This document shows, piece by piece, positions 53,522 through 62,539 of a DNA stretch of 64,000 bases. The notes below the pieces were generated by a model, which was not told where the DNA came from, did not search any database, and was given only the letters and a program-made list of their open reading frames with translations. Position 1 is the first letter of the stretch. Each line of letters starts with the position of its first letter. Both the position numbers and the translations under genes were made by a program. The DNA comes from Streptomyces sp. TP-A0356 (GTDB lineage Bacteria; Actinomycetota; Actinomycetes; Streptomycetales; Streptomycetaceae): positions 372,001-436,000 of the forward strand of contig NZ_BBZJ01000012.1 in NCBI RefSeq assembly GCF_001417775.1, written 5' to 3'.

Positions 53522-54688
53522 TCAGGAGGTCGGTGGCCGGTCGCCGACCAGCCACATGGAGAAGAACTGCGAGCCGCCGCCGTAGGCGTGCCCGAGTACC
53601 CGCCGGGCCCCTTCCACCTGGTGTTCTCCGGCCTGTCCGCGCACCTGGAGCGCCGCCTCGGCGAAGCGGATCATGCCGGAGGCACCGATGGGGTTCGTGG
53701 AGAGGACACCGCCCGACATGTTGACGGGCAGGTCCCCGTCGAGTGCGGTGACACCGGCCTCGGTGAGTTTCCAGCCCTCGCCCTCCTCGGCGAATCCGAG
53801 GTTCTCCAGCCACATGGGTTCGTACCAGGAGAAGGGCACGTACATCTCCACCGCGTCGATGTCCCGGCGCGGGTCGGCGATCCCCGCCTGCCGGTAGACA
53901 TCGGCGGCGCAGTCCTTGCCGGCCCCTGGCGACACGAAGTCCTTGCCCGCGAACAGGGTCGGCTCGCTGCGCATCGCGCCGCCGAGCATCCAGGCGGGGG
54001 GCCGGGGCGAGCGGGCCGCCCCCGCGCGGTCGGTGAGCACCATGGCGCACGCGCCGTCGGAGGAGGGGCAGGTCTCCGAGTAGCGGATCGGATCCCACAG
54101 CATCGGCGAGGACTGCACCTTCTCCAGGGTGATGTCGTGCTCATGGAGGTGTGCGTACGGGTTCTTCAGGGCGTTGCGCCGGTCCTTGTAGGCGACCAGG
54201 GAGCCGACCGTGTCCGGGGCGCCGCTTCGTCGCAGGTAGGCGCGCACGTGCGGGGCGAAGAAGCCGCCCGCTCCGGCGAGCAGCGGCTGCTGGAAGGGGA
54301 TCGGCAGCGACAGGCCCCACATGGCGTTGGACTCGGACTGCTTCTCGTAGGCGAGGGTCAGCACGGTGCGGTGGACGCGGGCGGCGACGAGGTTGGCCGC
54401 GACGAGCGCGGTGGAGCCGCCGACCGAACCGGCCGTGTGCACCCTGAGCATGGGTTTGCCGACGGCGCCGAGCGCGTCGGCGAGGTACAGCTCCGGCATC
54501 ATGACGCCCTCGAAGAAGTCGGGGGCCTTGCCGATGACCACTGCGTCGATGTCGGTCCAGGTCAACTCGGCGTCGGCGAGGGCCCGCCCGGCGGCCTCCC
54601 GCACGAGCCCCGCGATGGACACGTCCCGCCGCGCCGCCACGTGCTTGGTCTGGCCGATCCCGGTGACGGCCACGGGCTCCTTGCTCAT
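53522..54688 (-). CDS. thiolase-fold (lipid-transfer/SCP-x-like) protein, 388 aa
   Basis: Belongs to the thiolase superfamily, SCP-x/Ltp subgroup (VAVTGIGQTKHVAARRDVSI, then HTAGSVGGSTALVAANLVAA, CPSSDGACAMVL, LSTNPIGASGMIRFAEAALQ, GHAYGGGSQFFSMW). At the classical catalytic positions I see Ser in place of the nucleophile Cys, Asn in place of the His of GHP, and Ala for the second Cys, so thiolysis is unlikely; retro-aldol or another C-C cleavage, as for Ltp2 with its DUF35 partner, is plausible. ATG 54688 has AAGGAG upstream and overlaps the stop of the preceding thiolase-like gene. Confidence 0.87.
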   Translation of the reverse strand: MSKEPVAVTGIGQTKHVAARRDVSIAGLVREAAGRALADAELTWTDIDAVVIGKAPDFFEGVMMPELYLADALGAVGKPMLRVHTAGSVGGSTALVAANLVAARVHRTVLTLAYEKQSESNAMWGLSLPIPFQQPLLAGAGGFFAPHVRAYLRRSGAPDTVGSLVAYKDRRNALKNPYAHLHEHDITLEKVQSSPMLWDPIRYSETCPSSDGACAMVLTDRAGAARSPRPPAWMLGGAMRSEPTLFAGKDFVSPGAGKDCAADVYRQAGIADPRRDIDAVEMYVPFSWYEPMWLENLGFAEEGEGWKLTEAGVTALDGDLPVNMSGGVLSTNPIGASGMIRFAEAALQVRGQAGEHQVEGARRVLGHAYGGGSQFFSMWLVGDRPPTS

Positions 54689-55761
54689 CGCGGGTCTCCT
54701 TCGAGTACGGCGACCAGGTTGTGTTGCAGACAGGGGCCGGACGTGGCGTGGGCGAGGGCGCGGTCGGACTCGCCGCGGTGGATCCGGGCGGCGGCCTCGC
54801 CGACGCGGATCAGCCCGGCCGCCATCATCGGGTTGGCGGCGAGGGCTCCGCCGGAAGGGTTGACCGTGACGCTGCCGCCGAGCCGCAGCGCCTTGCGCAG
54901 GATCACCTCCTGCGCGGTGAACGGTGCGTGCAACTCGGCGGTGTCGACGGGTCGTTCGAAGGCGCCGGCCTTCTCGGCTGCCAGCCGCGCGGACGGCGAG
55001 TCGGTCAGGTCGCGCACCCCGAGGCCGTGTGCCTCGATGCGATGGTCGATGCCCCGGATCCAGGCGGGCCGTGCGCACAGCCGGCGGGCCCGCTCCCCCG
55101 CCGCGAGGAGCACGGCCGCGGCCCCGTCGCCGACCGGTGGGCAGTCTCCGGTGCGCAGCGGCCGTACGGCGTACTCCCCCTGCGGCACCGAACCCCTCAG
55201 CTGGGCATGGGAGTTGGCGACGGCTGCCGTCCGGCTGCGGGCGGCGACCTGGGCCAGGGCGGGCTCGTCGGTCTCGCCCGCGTCGATGAGCGCCTGTGTC
55301 TGAAGGGCCGCGAGCGCCACCGAGTCCGGCCACAGCGGGGCCATGTAGTAGGGGTCGAGTTGCCGGGTCAGGACGTCGCGTACCGATCCGGGGGACGACT
55401 TGCCGTACGAGTAGACGAGCGCGGTGTCGGCGTCGCCCGTCAGCAGCTTGGTCCACGCCTCGTACAGGGCCCACGCGCCGTCCATCTCGACGTGCGACTC
55501 GGAGATCGGCGGCCAGGCGCCGACGCCGTCGAGGGCGAGCGTGAAGGAGAAGGCGCGGCCGGCGAGGTAGTCGCTGGAGCCGGAGCAGGTGAAGCCGATG
55601 TCGCTGGTCCTGAGCCCGGTGCGGTCGAGGACTTCGTGCAGCACCGGCATGAGCATCTCGACTTCGGAGAGCTCGTCGCTGGTGCGCCGGTGGTCGGTCT
55701 GCGCGAAGGCGACGACGGCGATCTCCCCGGCACCCGGGGCTTCTTGCGCTCCGCGCGTCAC
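54685..55761 (-). CDS. second thiolase-fold protein, 358 aa
   Basis: Another thiolase superfamily member of the same operon (IAVVAFAQTDHRRTSDELSE, IGFTCSGSSDYLAGRAFSF, then VEMDGAWALYEAWTKLLTGD, VGDGAAAVLLAAGERA, GGALAANPMMAAGLIRVGEA). The catalytic nucleophile position appears to hold Glu, and the GHP His is Asn. A heteromer of this protein with the adjacent one and the DUF35 protein is likely. GTG 55761 is preceded by AAGGAG and overlaps the DUF35 stop by four bases (GTGA). The exact reaction is unknown. Confidence 0.85.
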   Translation of the reverse strand: MTRGAQEAPGAGEIAVVAFAQTDHRRTSDELSEVEMLMPVLHEVLDRTGLRTSDIGFTCSGSSDYLAGRAFSFTLALDGVGAWPPISESHVEMDGAWALYEAWTKLLTGDADTALVYSYGKSSPGSVRDVLTRQLDPYYMAPLWPDSVALAALQTQALIDAGETDEPALAQVAARSRTAAVANSHAQLRGSVPQGEYAVRPLRTGDCPPVGDGAAAVLLAAGERARRLCARPAWIRGIDHRIEAHGLGVRDLTDSPSARLAAEKAGAFERPVDTAELHAPFTAQEVILRKALRLGGSVTVNPSGGALAANPMMAAGLIRVGEAAARIHRGESDRALAHATSGPCLQHNLVAVLEGDPR

Positions 55762-56699
55762 AGCAGCTCCTTGTACGTGTCGTAGTCCGCGTCGGGTTCG
55801 CCGGCGGGCCGGAAGTGGTCGGGATGGCGGGCGCCGTCCGTCCACACCGGTTCGACGCGCAGTCCCATGCGCACCTGGTCGTAGGGAATCCCACCGATAC
55901 GGCCGTGCATCGCCAGGTCGGCGCCGTCGAGGGCGATGTGCGCGTAGACGTAGGGGACTTCGATGTCGAGGTTCTTCGCCTTGATGTTCACGATGCAGAA
56001 GGTCGTCACGGTCCCGCGCGGGCCCACCTCGACCTGTTCCGATGTGGCCACGCCGCAGGTGGGGCAGGCGCCCCTCGGCGGGACGTACACCTTGTGGCAG
56101 GAGGGGCAGCGTTCACCGACGGTGCGCCGCTCGGCGAGGGCGTGGAGGTAGCCGGACTGGGCGCGGCCGGGCGTGTAGGTGTAGTCGAGGCGGGCGGGCG
56201 CGAGGATGCCGCTGACCCTGTCCTCGAAGGCGCCGGTGTGGCCCGCCGGTTCGGCGGGTTCGCCGTCGTACGGCTCGAAGCAGGCGATGTCCGTGATGGC
56301 GCCGGAGCGCCGGCCGGCCCAGCGGATTCGCACGCGCATGCCGGTGCGGACGGCGTCGGGGCCCGGTGCGTCCAGGGCGTGCAGGAGGGCGGTGTCGGCA
56401 CCGTCGAGCCGGACGAGGACCCAGGCGAAGGGGGTGTCCAGGGGCTGGCCGCGGCGTGGCGCGTGGTTCCAGGCCCAGGTGGTGACGGTGCCGGTGGGGG
56501 CGACCTCGACGAGGTCGCGGATCTCCTCGGCGGTGAAGGGGTCGTACTCCACGGGCGGGACCAGCGTCCTGCCGTCACCGGTCTTCACCCCGAGGACGAC
56601 GCGTTCGCGCAGTCCTGTCAGAAAGGCGCTCTGGACGGGTCCGAGGGACCGGGTGAAGGGGAATTCGACCACGAGGGGGGCTTTGAGGACTTCGGGCAT
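55758..56699 (-). CDS. DUF35 Zn-ribbon/OB-fold acyl-CoA-associated protein, 313 aa
   Basis: Two OB-fold halves separated by a zinc ribbon: the cysteines are in CPSCHKVYVPPRGACPTCG at about residues 198-216. This DUF35 layout is typical of proteins that bind acyl-CoA and pair with thiolase-like enzymes, for example ChsH2 with Ltp2 in sterol side-chain cleavage. The N-terminal half (PFTRSLGPVQSAFLTGLRER, PFAWVLVRLDGADTALLHAL) is a second, metal-free OB-like module. ATG 56699 follows the crotonase by 24 bases and overlaps the next gene, so it is the second gene of the operon. Confidence 0.9.
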   Translation of the reverse strand: MPEVLKAPLVVEFPFTRSLGPVQSAFLTGLRERVVLGVKTGDGRTLVPPVEYDPFTAEEIRDLVEVAPTGTVTTWAWNHAPRRGQPLDTPFAWVLVRLDGADTALLHALDAPGPDAVRTGMRVRIRWAGRRSGAITDIACFEPYDGEPAEPAGHTGAFEDRVSGILAPARLDYTYTPGRAQSGYLHALAERRTVGERCPSCHKVYVPPRGACPTCGVATSEQVEVGPRGTVTTFCIVNIKAKNLDIEVPYVYAHIALDGADLAMHGRIGGIPYDQVRMGLRVEPVWTDGARHPDHFRPAGEPDADYDTYKELL

Positions 56700-56723
56700 C
56701 GACGGCTCACTCCTTCACGTCGG

Positions 56724-57524
56724 TCACGCGCGCTTGTAGACGGGCGGCCGCTTCTCCGCGAAGGCGCGGGCGCCTTCCTTGGCGTCCGCGGTGCCGAGGA
56801 CCGGCCAGCCGCGCTTGAGTTCGGCGGCGAGCCCGTCGGTCTCGGTCAGCTCCGCGGTCTCGTACACGGACGCCTTGACGGCCTCGACGGCCAGCGGGCC
56901 GCAGGCGTTGATCTGCTCGGCGATCTCCAGGGCCTTGGCGAGCGCTGTGCCGTCGGGGACCACGTGGCCGATCAGGCCGATGTCCGCGGCCTCGCGTGCG
57001 CCGTACGGGCGTCCGGTGAGCAGCATCTCCAGGGCGTGGGTGCGCGGGATCTGGCGTGGCAGCCGGACCGTGGAGCCGCCGATCGGGAACAGGCCGCGCC
57101 TGACCTCGAACAGGCCGAAGGTCGCGGACTCGCCCGCGACCCTGATGTCCGTGCCCTGGAGGATCTCCGTGCCGCCCGCGACGCAGTGGCCCTCGACGGC
57201 CGCGATCACCGGTTTGCGGGGGCGGTGGTGGCGCAGCATCGCCTTCCAGTGCAGGTCCGGATCGGCCTTCAGGCGGTCGCGGTGCTGCTGCCCGTCCATC
57301 CCCTTCCCGGCCAGGGCCTTCAAGTCCATCCCCGCGCAGAACGCGCCCCCCGCACCGGTGAGCACGATGGAGCGGATCGCGTCGTCCTCGTCGGCCTCCA
57401 CCCACCCGTCGTACAGGCCGACGAGCATCGGAAGCGAGAGTGCGTTCTTGGCGTCGGGTCTGTTGAGCGTGAGCACCAGTGTGGCGCCGTCGCGCTGCAC
57501 GGTGAGGTGTTCCGTCCCACCCAT
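56724..57524 (-). CDS. crotonase-superfamily enoyl-CoA hydratase, 266 aa
   Basis: First gene of the four-gene operon. The crotonase fold shows LVLTLNRPDAKNALSLPML, the oxyanion-hole strand GAGGAFCAGMDLKAL, and the second oxyanion segment VEGHCVAGGTEILQGTDIRV, with Glu in FGLFEVRRGLFPIGG at the catalytic region. It would hydrate an alpha,beta-unsaturated acyl-CoA before C-C cleavage by the downstream proteins. ATG 57524. The divergent acyl-CoA synthetase lies 189 bases away across a palindromic operator. Confidence 0.9.
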   Translation of the reverse strand: MGGTEHLTVQRDGATLVLTLNRPDAKNALSLPMLVGLYDGWVEADEDDAIRSIVLTGAGGAFCAGMDLKALAGKGMDGQQHRDRLKADPDLHWKAMLRHHRPRKPVIAAVEGHCVAGGTEILQGTDIRVAGESATFGLFEVRRGLFPIGGSTVRLPRQIPRTHALEMLLTGRPYGAREAADIGLIGHVVPDGTALAKALEIAEQINACGPLAVEAVKASVYETAELTETDGLAAELKRGWPVLGTADAKEGARAFAEKRPPVYKRA

Positions 57525-57588
57525 TGCGGTCTCCCGTCTACAGGAACGAGAACAGGTTGCAGGAGCCGGTGAGGCACTTCAAGAGTTT

Positions 57589-57605
57589 TCTGACAGACAG
57601 TCAGA
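57589..57605. promoter_or_regulatory. palindrome TCTGAC-N5-GTCAGA between crotonase and acyl-CoA synthetase
   Basis: Perfect 6-base arms at 57589-57594 and 57600-57605 in the divergent promoter, 65 bases from the crotonase start. The size and symmetry suit a TetR-family regulator of fatty acid or aromatic acid metabolism. The gene of the regulator is not in the window. Confidence 0.7.
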
Positions 57606-57712
57606 TTCACCCTGCCCGGCCCCTTCACAGTTGCGGCGCGCTTTGCTCTGATGACCGGCGAACCGACGGATGCGCCTTTCTTCGCCGAGTGTCGCCGGGG
57701 TCAGGAGGAGCG

Positions 57713-59332
57713 GTGGAGTACAACCTTGCCGACCTGTTCGAGTCGGTCGTCGACGTGGTTCCGGGCCGCGAGGCGCTGGTGTACGTCGACCACCCCGGCA
57801 CGGGCGCGGAGCGCCGTCTCACCTACGCGGAGCTCGACGCGGCCGCCAACCGCATCGGCCACCATCTGCTCGACAGCGGCCTGCGACCGGGAGAGCACCT
57901 CGGACTGCACCTGTACAACGGGGTCGAGTACCTGCAGACGGTGCTCGGCTGCCTGAAGGCCCGGATCGTGCCGGTCAACGTCAACTACCGCTACGTCGAG
58001 GAGGAGTTGGTCCACCTCTACCGGGACGCGGATCTGGTGGCGCTGGTCTACGACGCGGAGTTCACCGACCGTGTGGCGGCGGCGCTGCCCCGGGTGCAGA
58101 AGCTGCGGCACCTCGTACGGGTGGGGACCCCGGCGCCGGACGCCGTCGCCCCGCCGGCCGTGGACTTCGCCGACGCCGATGCCGCCGGATCCCCCGAGCG
58201 CGGCTTCCCGGCACGCTCGGCGGACGACCAGTTCATCATCTACACCGGCGGCACGACCGGCATGCCGAAAGGGGTGATGTGGCGTCAGGAGGACCTGTTC
58301 TTCTCGGGCCTCGGCGGCGGAGCCCCGACGGGAGAGCCGGTCAAGGAGCCCAAGGAGCTGGCCGAGCGGGTCGCGGCCGGCGGCGAGGGCATCACCTTCT
58401 TCCCGACGCCGCCGCTGATGCACGGCACTTCGACGCTCACGGCGTTCATCGGCTTCAACTTCGGCCAACGGGTCGTGATCCACCGCAAGTTCGTGCCCGA
58501 GGAGGTTCTGCGAACCGTCGAGAGGGAGAAGGTCACCAGCATGTCGCTGGTGGGCGACGCGATGCTCCGGCCGCTGATCGACGCGCTGAACGGACCCATG
58601 AAGGGCACGGACTGCTCGTCCCTGTTCAGCGTGTCGTCGTCCGGGGCGATCATGTCGGACACCGTACGCGCGCAGTTCCAGGCACTGGTCCCGCATGCCA
58701 TGCTGCTGAACAACTTCGGCTCCTCGGAGTCGGGCTTCAACGGCACCGCGACCCCGGACTCGGGCCCGGCCAACGGCTTCCGCATCCGTGTCAACGCCCG
58801 TACCCAGGTGGTGGATCCCGTCACCCACCAGCCGGTCGCGGTCGGTGAGCCGGGACGCCTCGCGCAGCGCGGGCACGTGCCGCTCGGCTACTACAACGAC
58901 CCGGGGAAGACCGCCGAGACGTTCTTCCGCAAGGACGGCGAGCGGTGGGTGCTGCTCGGCGACATGGCGACGGTCGACGGGCAGGGTGTGGTCACCGTCC
59001 TCGGCCGCGGTTCGCAGTGCATCAACACCGGCGGCGAGAAGGTGTACCCGGAGGAGGTCGAGCAGGCGCTCAAGTCGCATCCCGACGTGTACGACGCGCT
59101 GGTCGCGGGGGTGCCGGACACGAGGTGGGGCAACCGTGTGGCGGCGGTGGTGCAGCTGCGCGAGGGAGCGCCACGGCCGTCCCTGGAGGACATCCAGAGC
59201 CACTGCCGGACCTACCTGGCGGGCTACAAGGTCCCGCGCCGGCTGGTGATCACAGACAGTATCCGGCGCTCACCCAGCGGCAAGGCGGACTACCGCTGGG
59301 CGAAGGAGGTGGCGCTGGCGGCGGACCGCTGA
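57713..59332 (+). CDS. acyl-CoA synthetase, AMP-forming, 539 aa
   Basis: An adenylate-forming ligase activating a carboxylic acid to its CoA thioester. The P-loop is IIYTGGTTGMPKGVMW (about residue 180), and the later motifs GSSESGF, GDMATVDGQG and the Lys in SPSGKADYRW are present. GTG 57713 has AGGAGGAG. It is closest to long-chain or sterol-side-chain type FadD enzymes. It shares its promoter region with the crotonase operon and is likely co-regulated by the palindrome at 57589. Confidence 0.9.
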   Translation: MEYNLADLFESVVDVVPGREALVYVDHPGTGAERRLTYAELDAAANRIGHHLLDSGLRPGEHLGLHLYNGVEYLQTVLGCLKARIVPVNVNYRYVEEELVHLYRDADLVALVYDAEFTDRVAAALPRVQKLRHLVRVGTPAPDAVAPPAVDFADADAAGSPERGFPARSADDQFIIYTGGTTGMPKGVMWRQEDLFFSGLGGGAPTGEPVKEPKELAERVAAGGEGITFFPTPPLMHGTSTLTAFIGFNFGQRVVIHRKFVPEEVLRTVEREKVTSMSLVGDAMLRPLIDALNGPMKGTDCSSLFSVSSSGAIMSDTVRAQFQALVPHAMLLNNFGSSESGFNGTATPDSGPANGFRIRVNARTQVVDPVTHQPVAVGEPGRLAQRGHVPLGYYNDPGKTAETFFRKDGERWVLLGDMATVDGQGVVTVLGRGSQCINTGGEKVYPEEVEQALKSHPDVYDALVAGVPDTRWGNRVAAVVQLREGAPRPSLEDIQSHCRTYLAGYKVPRRLVITDSIRRSPSGKADYRWAKEVALAADR

Positions 59333-59416
59333 GGTCCCCATGTGGTCGGGCGGAAAGTGCGGGCCGCCGGCCTCTTGCCTCCGGCCGGGCGGGCTGGATT
59401 ACTGATCCCAGCAGAT

Positions 59417-59434
59417 CGACCGAATGATCGGTCG
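59417..59434. promoter_or_regulatory. palindrome CGACCGA-N4-TCGGTCG before the PaaK-like gene
   Basis: Perfect 7-base arms 36 bases before ATG 59470. The ACCG-N6-CGGT core resembles sites of TetR-type regulators of phenylacetate metabolism such as PaaR, recalled from memory. It is different in sequence from the palindrome at 57589, so two regulators may act here. Confidence 0.65.
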
Positions 59435-59469
59435 CCCGGATTTGGTATGACAGGCGAGGAGACGTTCCC

Positions 59470-60765
59470 ATGGCGGACGCGCACGACCTGCTGGACGTGG
59501 GGGAACGGCTCGGCGCCGAGGAACTGCGAAGTCTCCAGCTGGAGCGGTTGCGGACCTCCTTGCGGTACGTCTACGCGCACGTCCCCTTCTACCGCGACTC
59601 CTTCGACAAGGCCGGGGTCCACCCGGACGACTGCCGGACGCTCGCCGATCTCGCCCGGTTCCCGTTCACCGTGAAGGCGGACCTGCGGGAGAACTACCCG
59701 TACGGGATGTTCGCGGTCCCCCGGGAGCGGATCCGGCGGATCCACGCCTCCAGCGGCACGACCGGGCGCCCCACCGTCGTCGGGTACACCGACAACGACC
59801 TCTCCATGTGGTCGGACATGGTGGCCCGGTCGATCCGCGCGGCGGGCGGCCGCCCCGGTGACACGATCCATGTGGCGTACGGCTACGGCCTGTTCACCGG
59901 CGGCCTCGGCGCCCACTACGGTGCCGAACGTCTCGGCTGTACGGTGATCCCCGCCTCCGGCGGCATGACGACACGGCAGGTGCAGCTGATCCAGGACCTC
60001 AAGCCCGGCATCATCATGGTGACCCCGTCGTACATGCTGACCCTCCTCGACGAGTTCGAGCGCCAGGGTGTCGATCCACGCGGCACCTCCCTGCGCGTCG
60101 GGATCTTCGGCGCCGAGCCGTGGACCGAGGGGATGCGGCGCGAGATCGAGGAGCGGTTCGCGATCGACGCGGTCGACATCTACGGCCTGTCGGAGGTCGT
60201 CGGTCCGGGCGTGGCCCAGGAGTGCGTCGAGACCAAGGACGGCCTCCATGTGTGGGAGGACCACTTCTACCCCGAGGTGGTCGACCCGATCACCGGCGAG
60301 GTGCTGCCCGACGGCGAGGAGGGCGAGCTGGTCTTCACCTCCCTCACCAAGGAGGCCATGCCCGTGATCCGCTACCGGACCCGGGACCTGACCCGTCTGC
60401 TGCCCGGCACGGCCCGCGTCTTCCGCAGGATGGAGAGGATCACCGGCCGCAGCGACGACATGGTCATCCTGCGCGGCGTGAACCTGTTCCCCACCCAGAT
60501 CGAGGAGATCGTGCTGCGGACCCCGGGCGTGGCACCGCACTTCCAGCTCCGGCTGACCCGCGAGGGCCGGCTCGACGCGCTGACGGTGCGCGCCGAGGCC
60601 CGGACGGGCGCCACGCCCGAGCAGCGCGACGCGGCGGCGCTCGCGATCGCCGCGGCCGTGAAGGACGGGATCGGCGTGTCGGTGGCGGTCGAGATCGTCG
60701 AACCGGAGTCGCTGGAACGGTCGGTGGGCAAGATCAGGCGGATCGTCGACCTGCGGCCGCGCTGA
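59470..60765 (+). CDS. paaK: phenylacetate-CoA ligase-like AMP-forming ligase, 431 aa
   Basis: A PaaK-type ligase that converts an aryl acid plus ATP and CoA to the CoA thioester. The P-loop SSGTTGRPTVVGYT (about residues 93-106), IYGLSEVVGPG, LTKEAMPVIRYRTRDL and the C-terminal Lys in SVGKIRRIVDL are present. At 431 residues it is standard. GAGGAGAC precedes ATG 59470. No other phenylacetate genes are in the window, so the true substrate may be another aryl or alicyclic acid. It converges on the next ligase with a 6-base gap. Confidence 0.88.
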   Translation: MADAHDLLDVGERLGAEELRSLQLERLRTSLRYVYAHVPFYRDSFDKAGVHPDDCRTLADLARFPFTVKADLRENYPYGMFAVPRERIRRIHASSGTTGRPTVVGYTDNDLSMWSDMVARSIRAAGGRPGDTIHVAYGYGLFTGGLGAHYGAERLGCTVIPASGGMTTRQVQLIQDLKPGIIMVTPSYMLTLLDEFERQGVDPRGTSLRVGIFGAEPWTEGMRREIEERFAIDAVDIYGLSEVVGPGVAQECVETKDGLHVWEDHFYPEVVDPITGEVLPDGEEGELVFTSLTKEAMPVIRYRTRDLTRLLPGTARVFRRMERITGRSDDMVILRGVNLFPTQIEEIVLRTPGVAPHFQLRLTREGRLDALTVRAEARTGATPEQRDAAALAIAAAVKDGIGVSVAVEIVEPESLERSVGKIRRIVDLRPR

Positions 60766-60771
60766 CCCGGG

Positions 60772-62271
60772 TCAGGCCCCGGCGAACCGGTCGCGCAGCT
60801 CACGTTTCAGAATCTTCCCGCTCGCGTTGCGCGGCAGCTCCTCCACGAACAGCACCCGCTTCGGTGCCTTGAAGGAGGCCAGCTTCTCTCGTGCGTGGGC
60901 GAGGAGTTCGGCCTCGGTCACCTCCCCGCGCGCCACGACGACCGCGGTGACCGCCTCGATCCACCGCTCGTCGGGCAGTCCGATCACCGCGACCTCGGCG
61001 ACCCGCTCGTGCGTGTAGAGGGCGTCCTCGACCTGCCGCGACGCGACCAGGACGCCCCCCGAGTTGATGACGTCCTTGACCCGGTCGACGATCGTGAAGA
61101 ACCCCTCGGCGTCCCGCACGGCGAGATCACCGGAGTGGAACCAGCCGTCGCGGAAGGCCTCGGCGGTCTCCTCGGGCTTGTCCCAGTAGCCCTCGCACAA
61201 CTGCGGCGACCGGTAGACGATCTCGCCCCGTTCCCCGTCGGGCACGTCCTTGCCGGACTCGTCGACGAGCCTCGCCTCCACGAACAGCACCGGACGTCCG
61301 CACGAGTCCATGCGCCCCTTGTGCTCGTACGGCCCGAGAACCATGGACAGGGGGCCGATCTCGCTCTGCCCGAAGCAGTTGTAGAAGGCGAGCTTCGGCA
61401 GCCGCTCCTTGAGGCGCTCCAGGACGGGCACGGGCATGATCGAGGCCCCGTAGTACGCCTTGCGCAGCCCGCTGAGGTCGCGCGTGGCGAAGTCGGGGCG
61501 GCCGGCCAGGCCGATCCACACGGTGGGCGGCGCGAACAGGCTGTCCGCACGGCCCGCCTCGATCAGGTCGAAGAGCCGGTCCCCGTCCGGCGCGTCCAGG
61601 ATGACGTTCTCGGCGCCGACGGCGAGGTAGGGCAGCAGGAAGACGTGCATCTGCGCCGAGTGGTAGAGCGGCAGCGCATGCACGGGCCGGTCGCCCGCGC
61701 TCAGGTCCAGGGCGGTGATCGCGCTCAGGTACTCGTGCACCAGCGCGCGGTGCGTCATCATCGCGCCCTTGGGGAGCGCGGTCGTGCCGGATGTGTACAG
61801 CAGTTGCGCCAGGTCCTCGCCGCGCGGCTCCTCGCCGTCGTACGGCGGCGCGGTCGCGAGCCGCGCGAGCAGGGAGTCGTCCGCGTCGCGCAGGGAGATC
61901 ACCCGTACGCCCCCGGAGAGGTTGCCGGCGAGGTCGGGATCGGCGAGGACGAGTGCGCAGCCCGCCTGGTCGACGATGTACGACAGGTCGTCCCCGGTCA
62001 GGTTCTGGTTCACCGGAACATGCACCAGGCCGGCGCGGGCGCAGGCCAGGAAGGCGATCAGATAGGCGTCGGAGTTGTGGCCCAGGGCGCCGACCCGGTC
62101 GCCCGGGGCGAGCCGGGCCTCGCGCAGCACGCGGGCAGCCCGGGAGACGGCGTCGTCGAGTTCCGCGTACGTCCACGACCGGTCGCCGTAGTGGATCGCC
62201 ACGCGTGCCGGGGTGCGCCGGGCGCTGCGGCGCAGCGTGCCGTCGACCGTGACGCTTCGTCCCGCCGTCAT
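60772..62271 (-). CDS. acyl-CoA synthetase, AMP-forming, 499 aa
   Basis: Third ligase of the region. Motifs: LLYTSGTTALPKGAMMTH near residue 165, FGQSEIGPLS, GDLAVRDAEGFF and the C-terminal Lys in NASGKILKREL. The N-terminal domain begins DGTLRRSARRTPARVAIHYG. GAAGGG precedes ATG 62271; the frame is open further upstream but not protein-like. It resembles FadD/acyl-CoA synthetases used on medium- or long-chain or aromatic acids; no substrate can be inferred. Confidence 0.9.
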   Translation of the reverse strand: MTAGRSVTVDGTLRRSARRTPARVAIHYGDRSWTYAELDDAVSRAARVLREARLAPGDRVGALGHNSDAYLIAFLACARAGLVHVPVNQNLTGDDLSYIVDQAGCALVLADPDLAGNLSGGVRVISLRDADDSLLARLATAPPYDGEEPRGEDLAQLLYTSGTTALPKGAMMTHRALVHEYLSAITALDLSAGDRPVHALPLYHSAQMHVFLLPYLAVGAENVILDAPDGDRLFDLIEAGRADSLFAPPTVWIGLAGRPDFATRDLSGLRKAYYGASIMPVPVLERLKERLPKLAFYNCFGQSEIGPLSMVLGPYEHKGRMDSCGRPVLFVEARLVDESGKDVPDGERGEIVYRSPQLCEGYWDKPEETAEAFRDGWFHSGDLAVRDAEGFFTIVDRVKDVINSGGVLVASRQVEDALYTHERVAEVAVIGLPDERWIEAVTAVVVARGEVTEAELLAHAREKLASFKAPKRVLFVEELPRNASGKILKRELRDRFAGA

Positions 62272-62539
62272 GAACTGCCCTTCGTCCGTCCGTGCCTGTG
62301 GCGATCCTCGCCGCGTTCCGCGAGGGAGGTCAAGCACCGGACGTATTCGCGTGAAGAGAGTCGACCCGACCGGCGACGGCACGACGTGACGGACACGTCG
62401 GGATGCCCTTGTCAGTCTCAACCTCCCCTTCCGCCACCGAAGTTGGGAGGCACGATCGCGCACCCGAGTAGGACGGGTCGTCGTCACGGCGGCCGTCCTG
62501 TTCACCACACCCGCGCGCCGGTCCCGTACCGGTCCTGGT

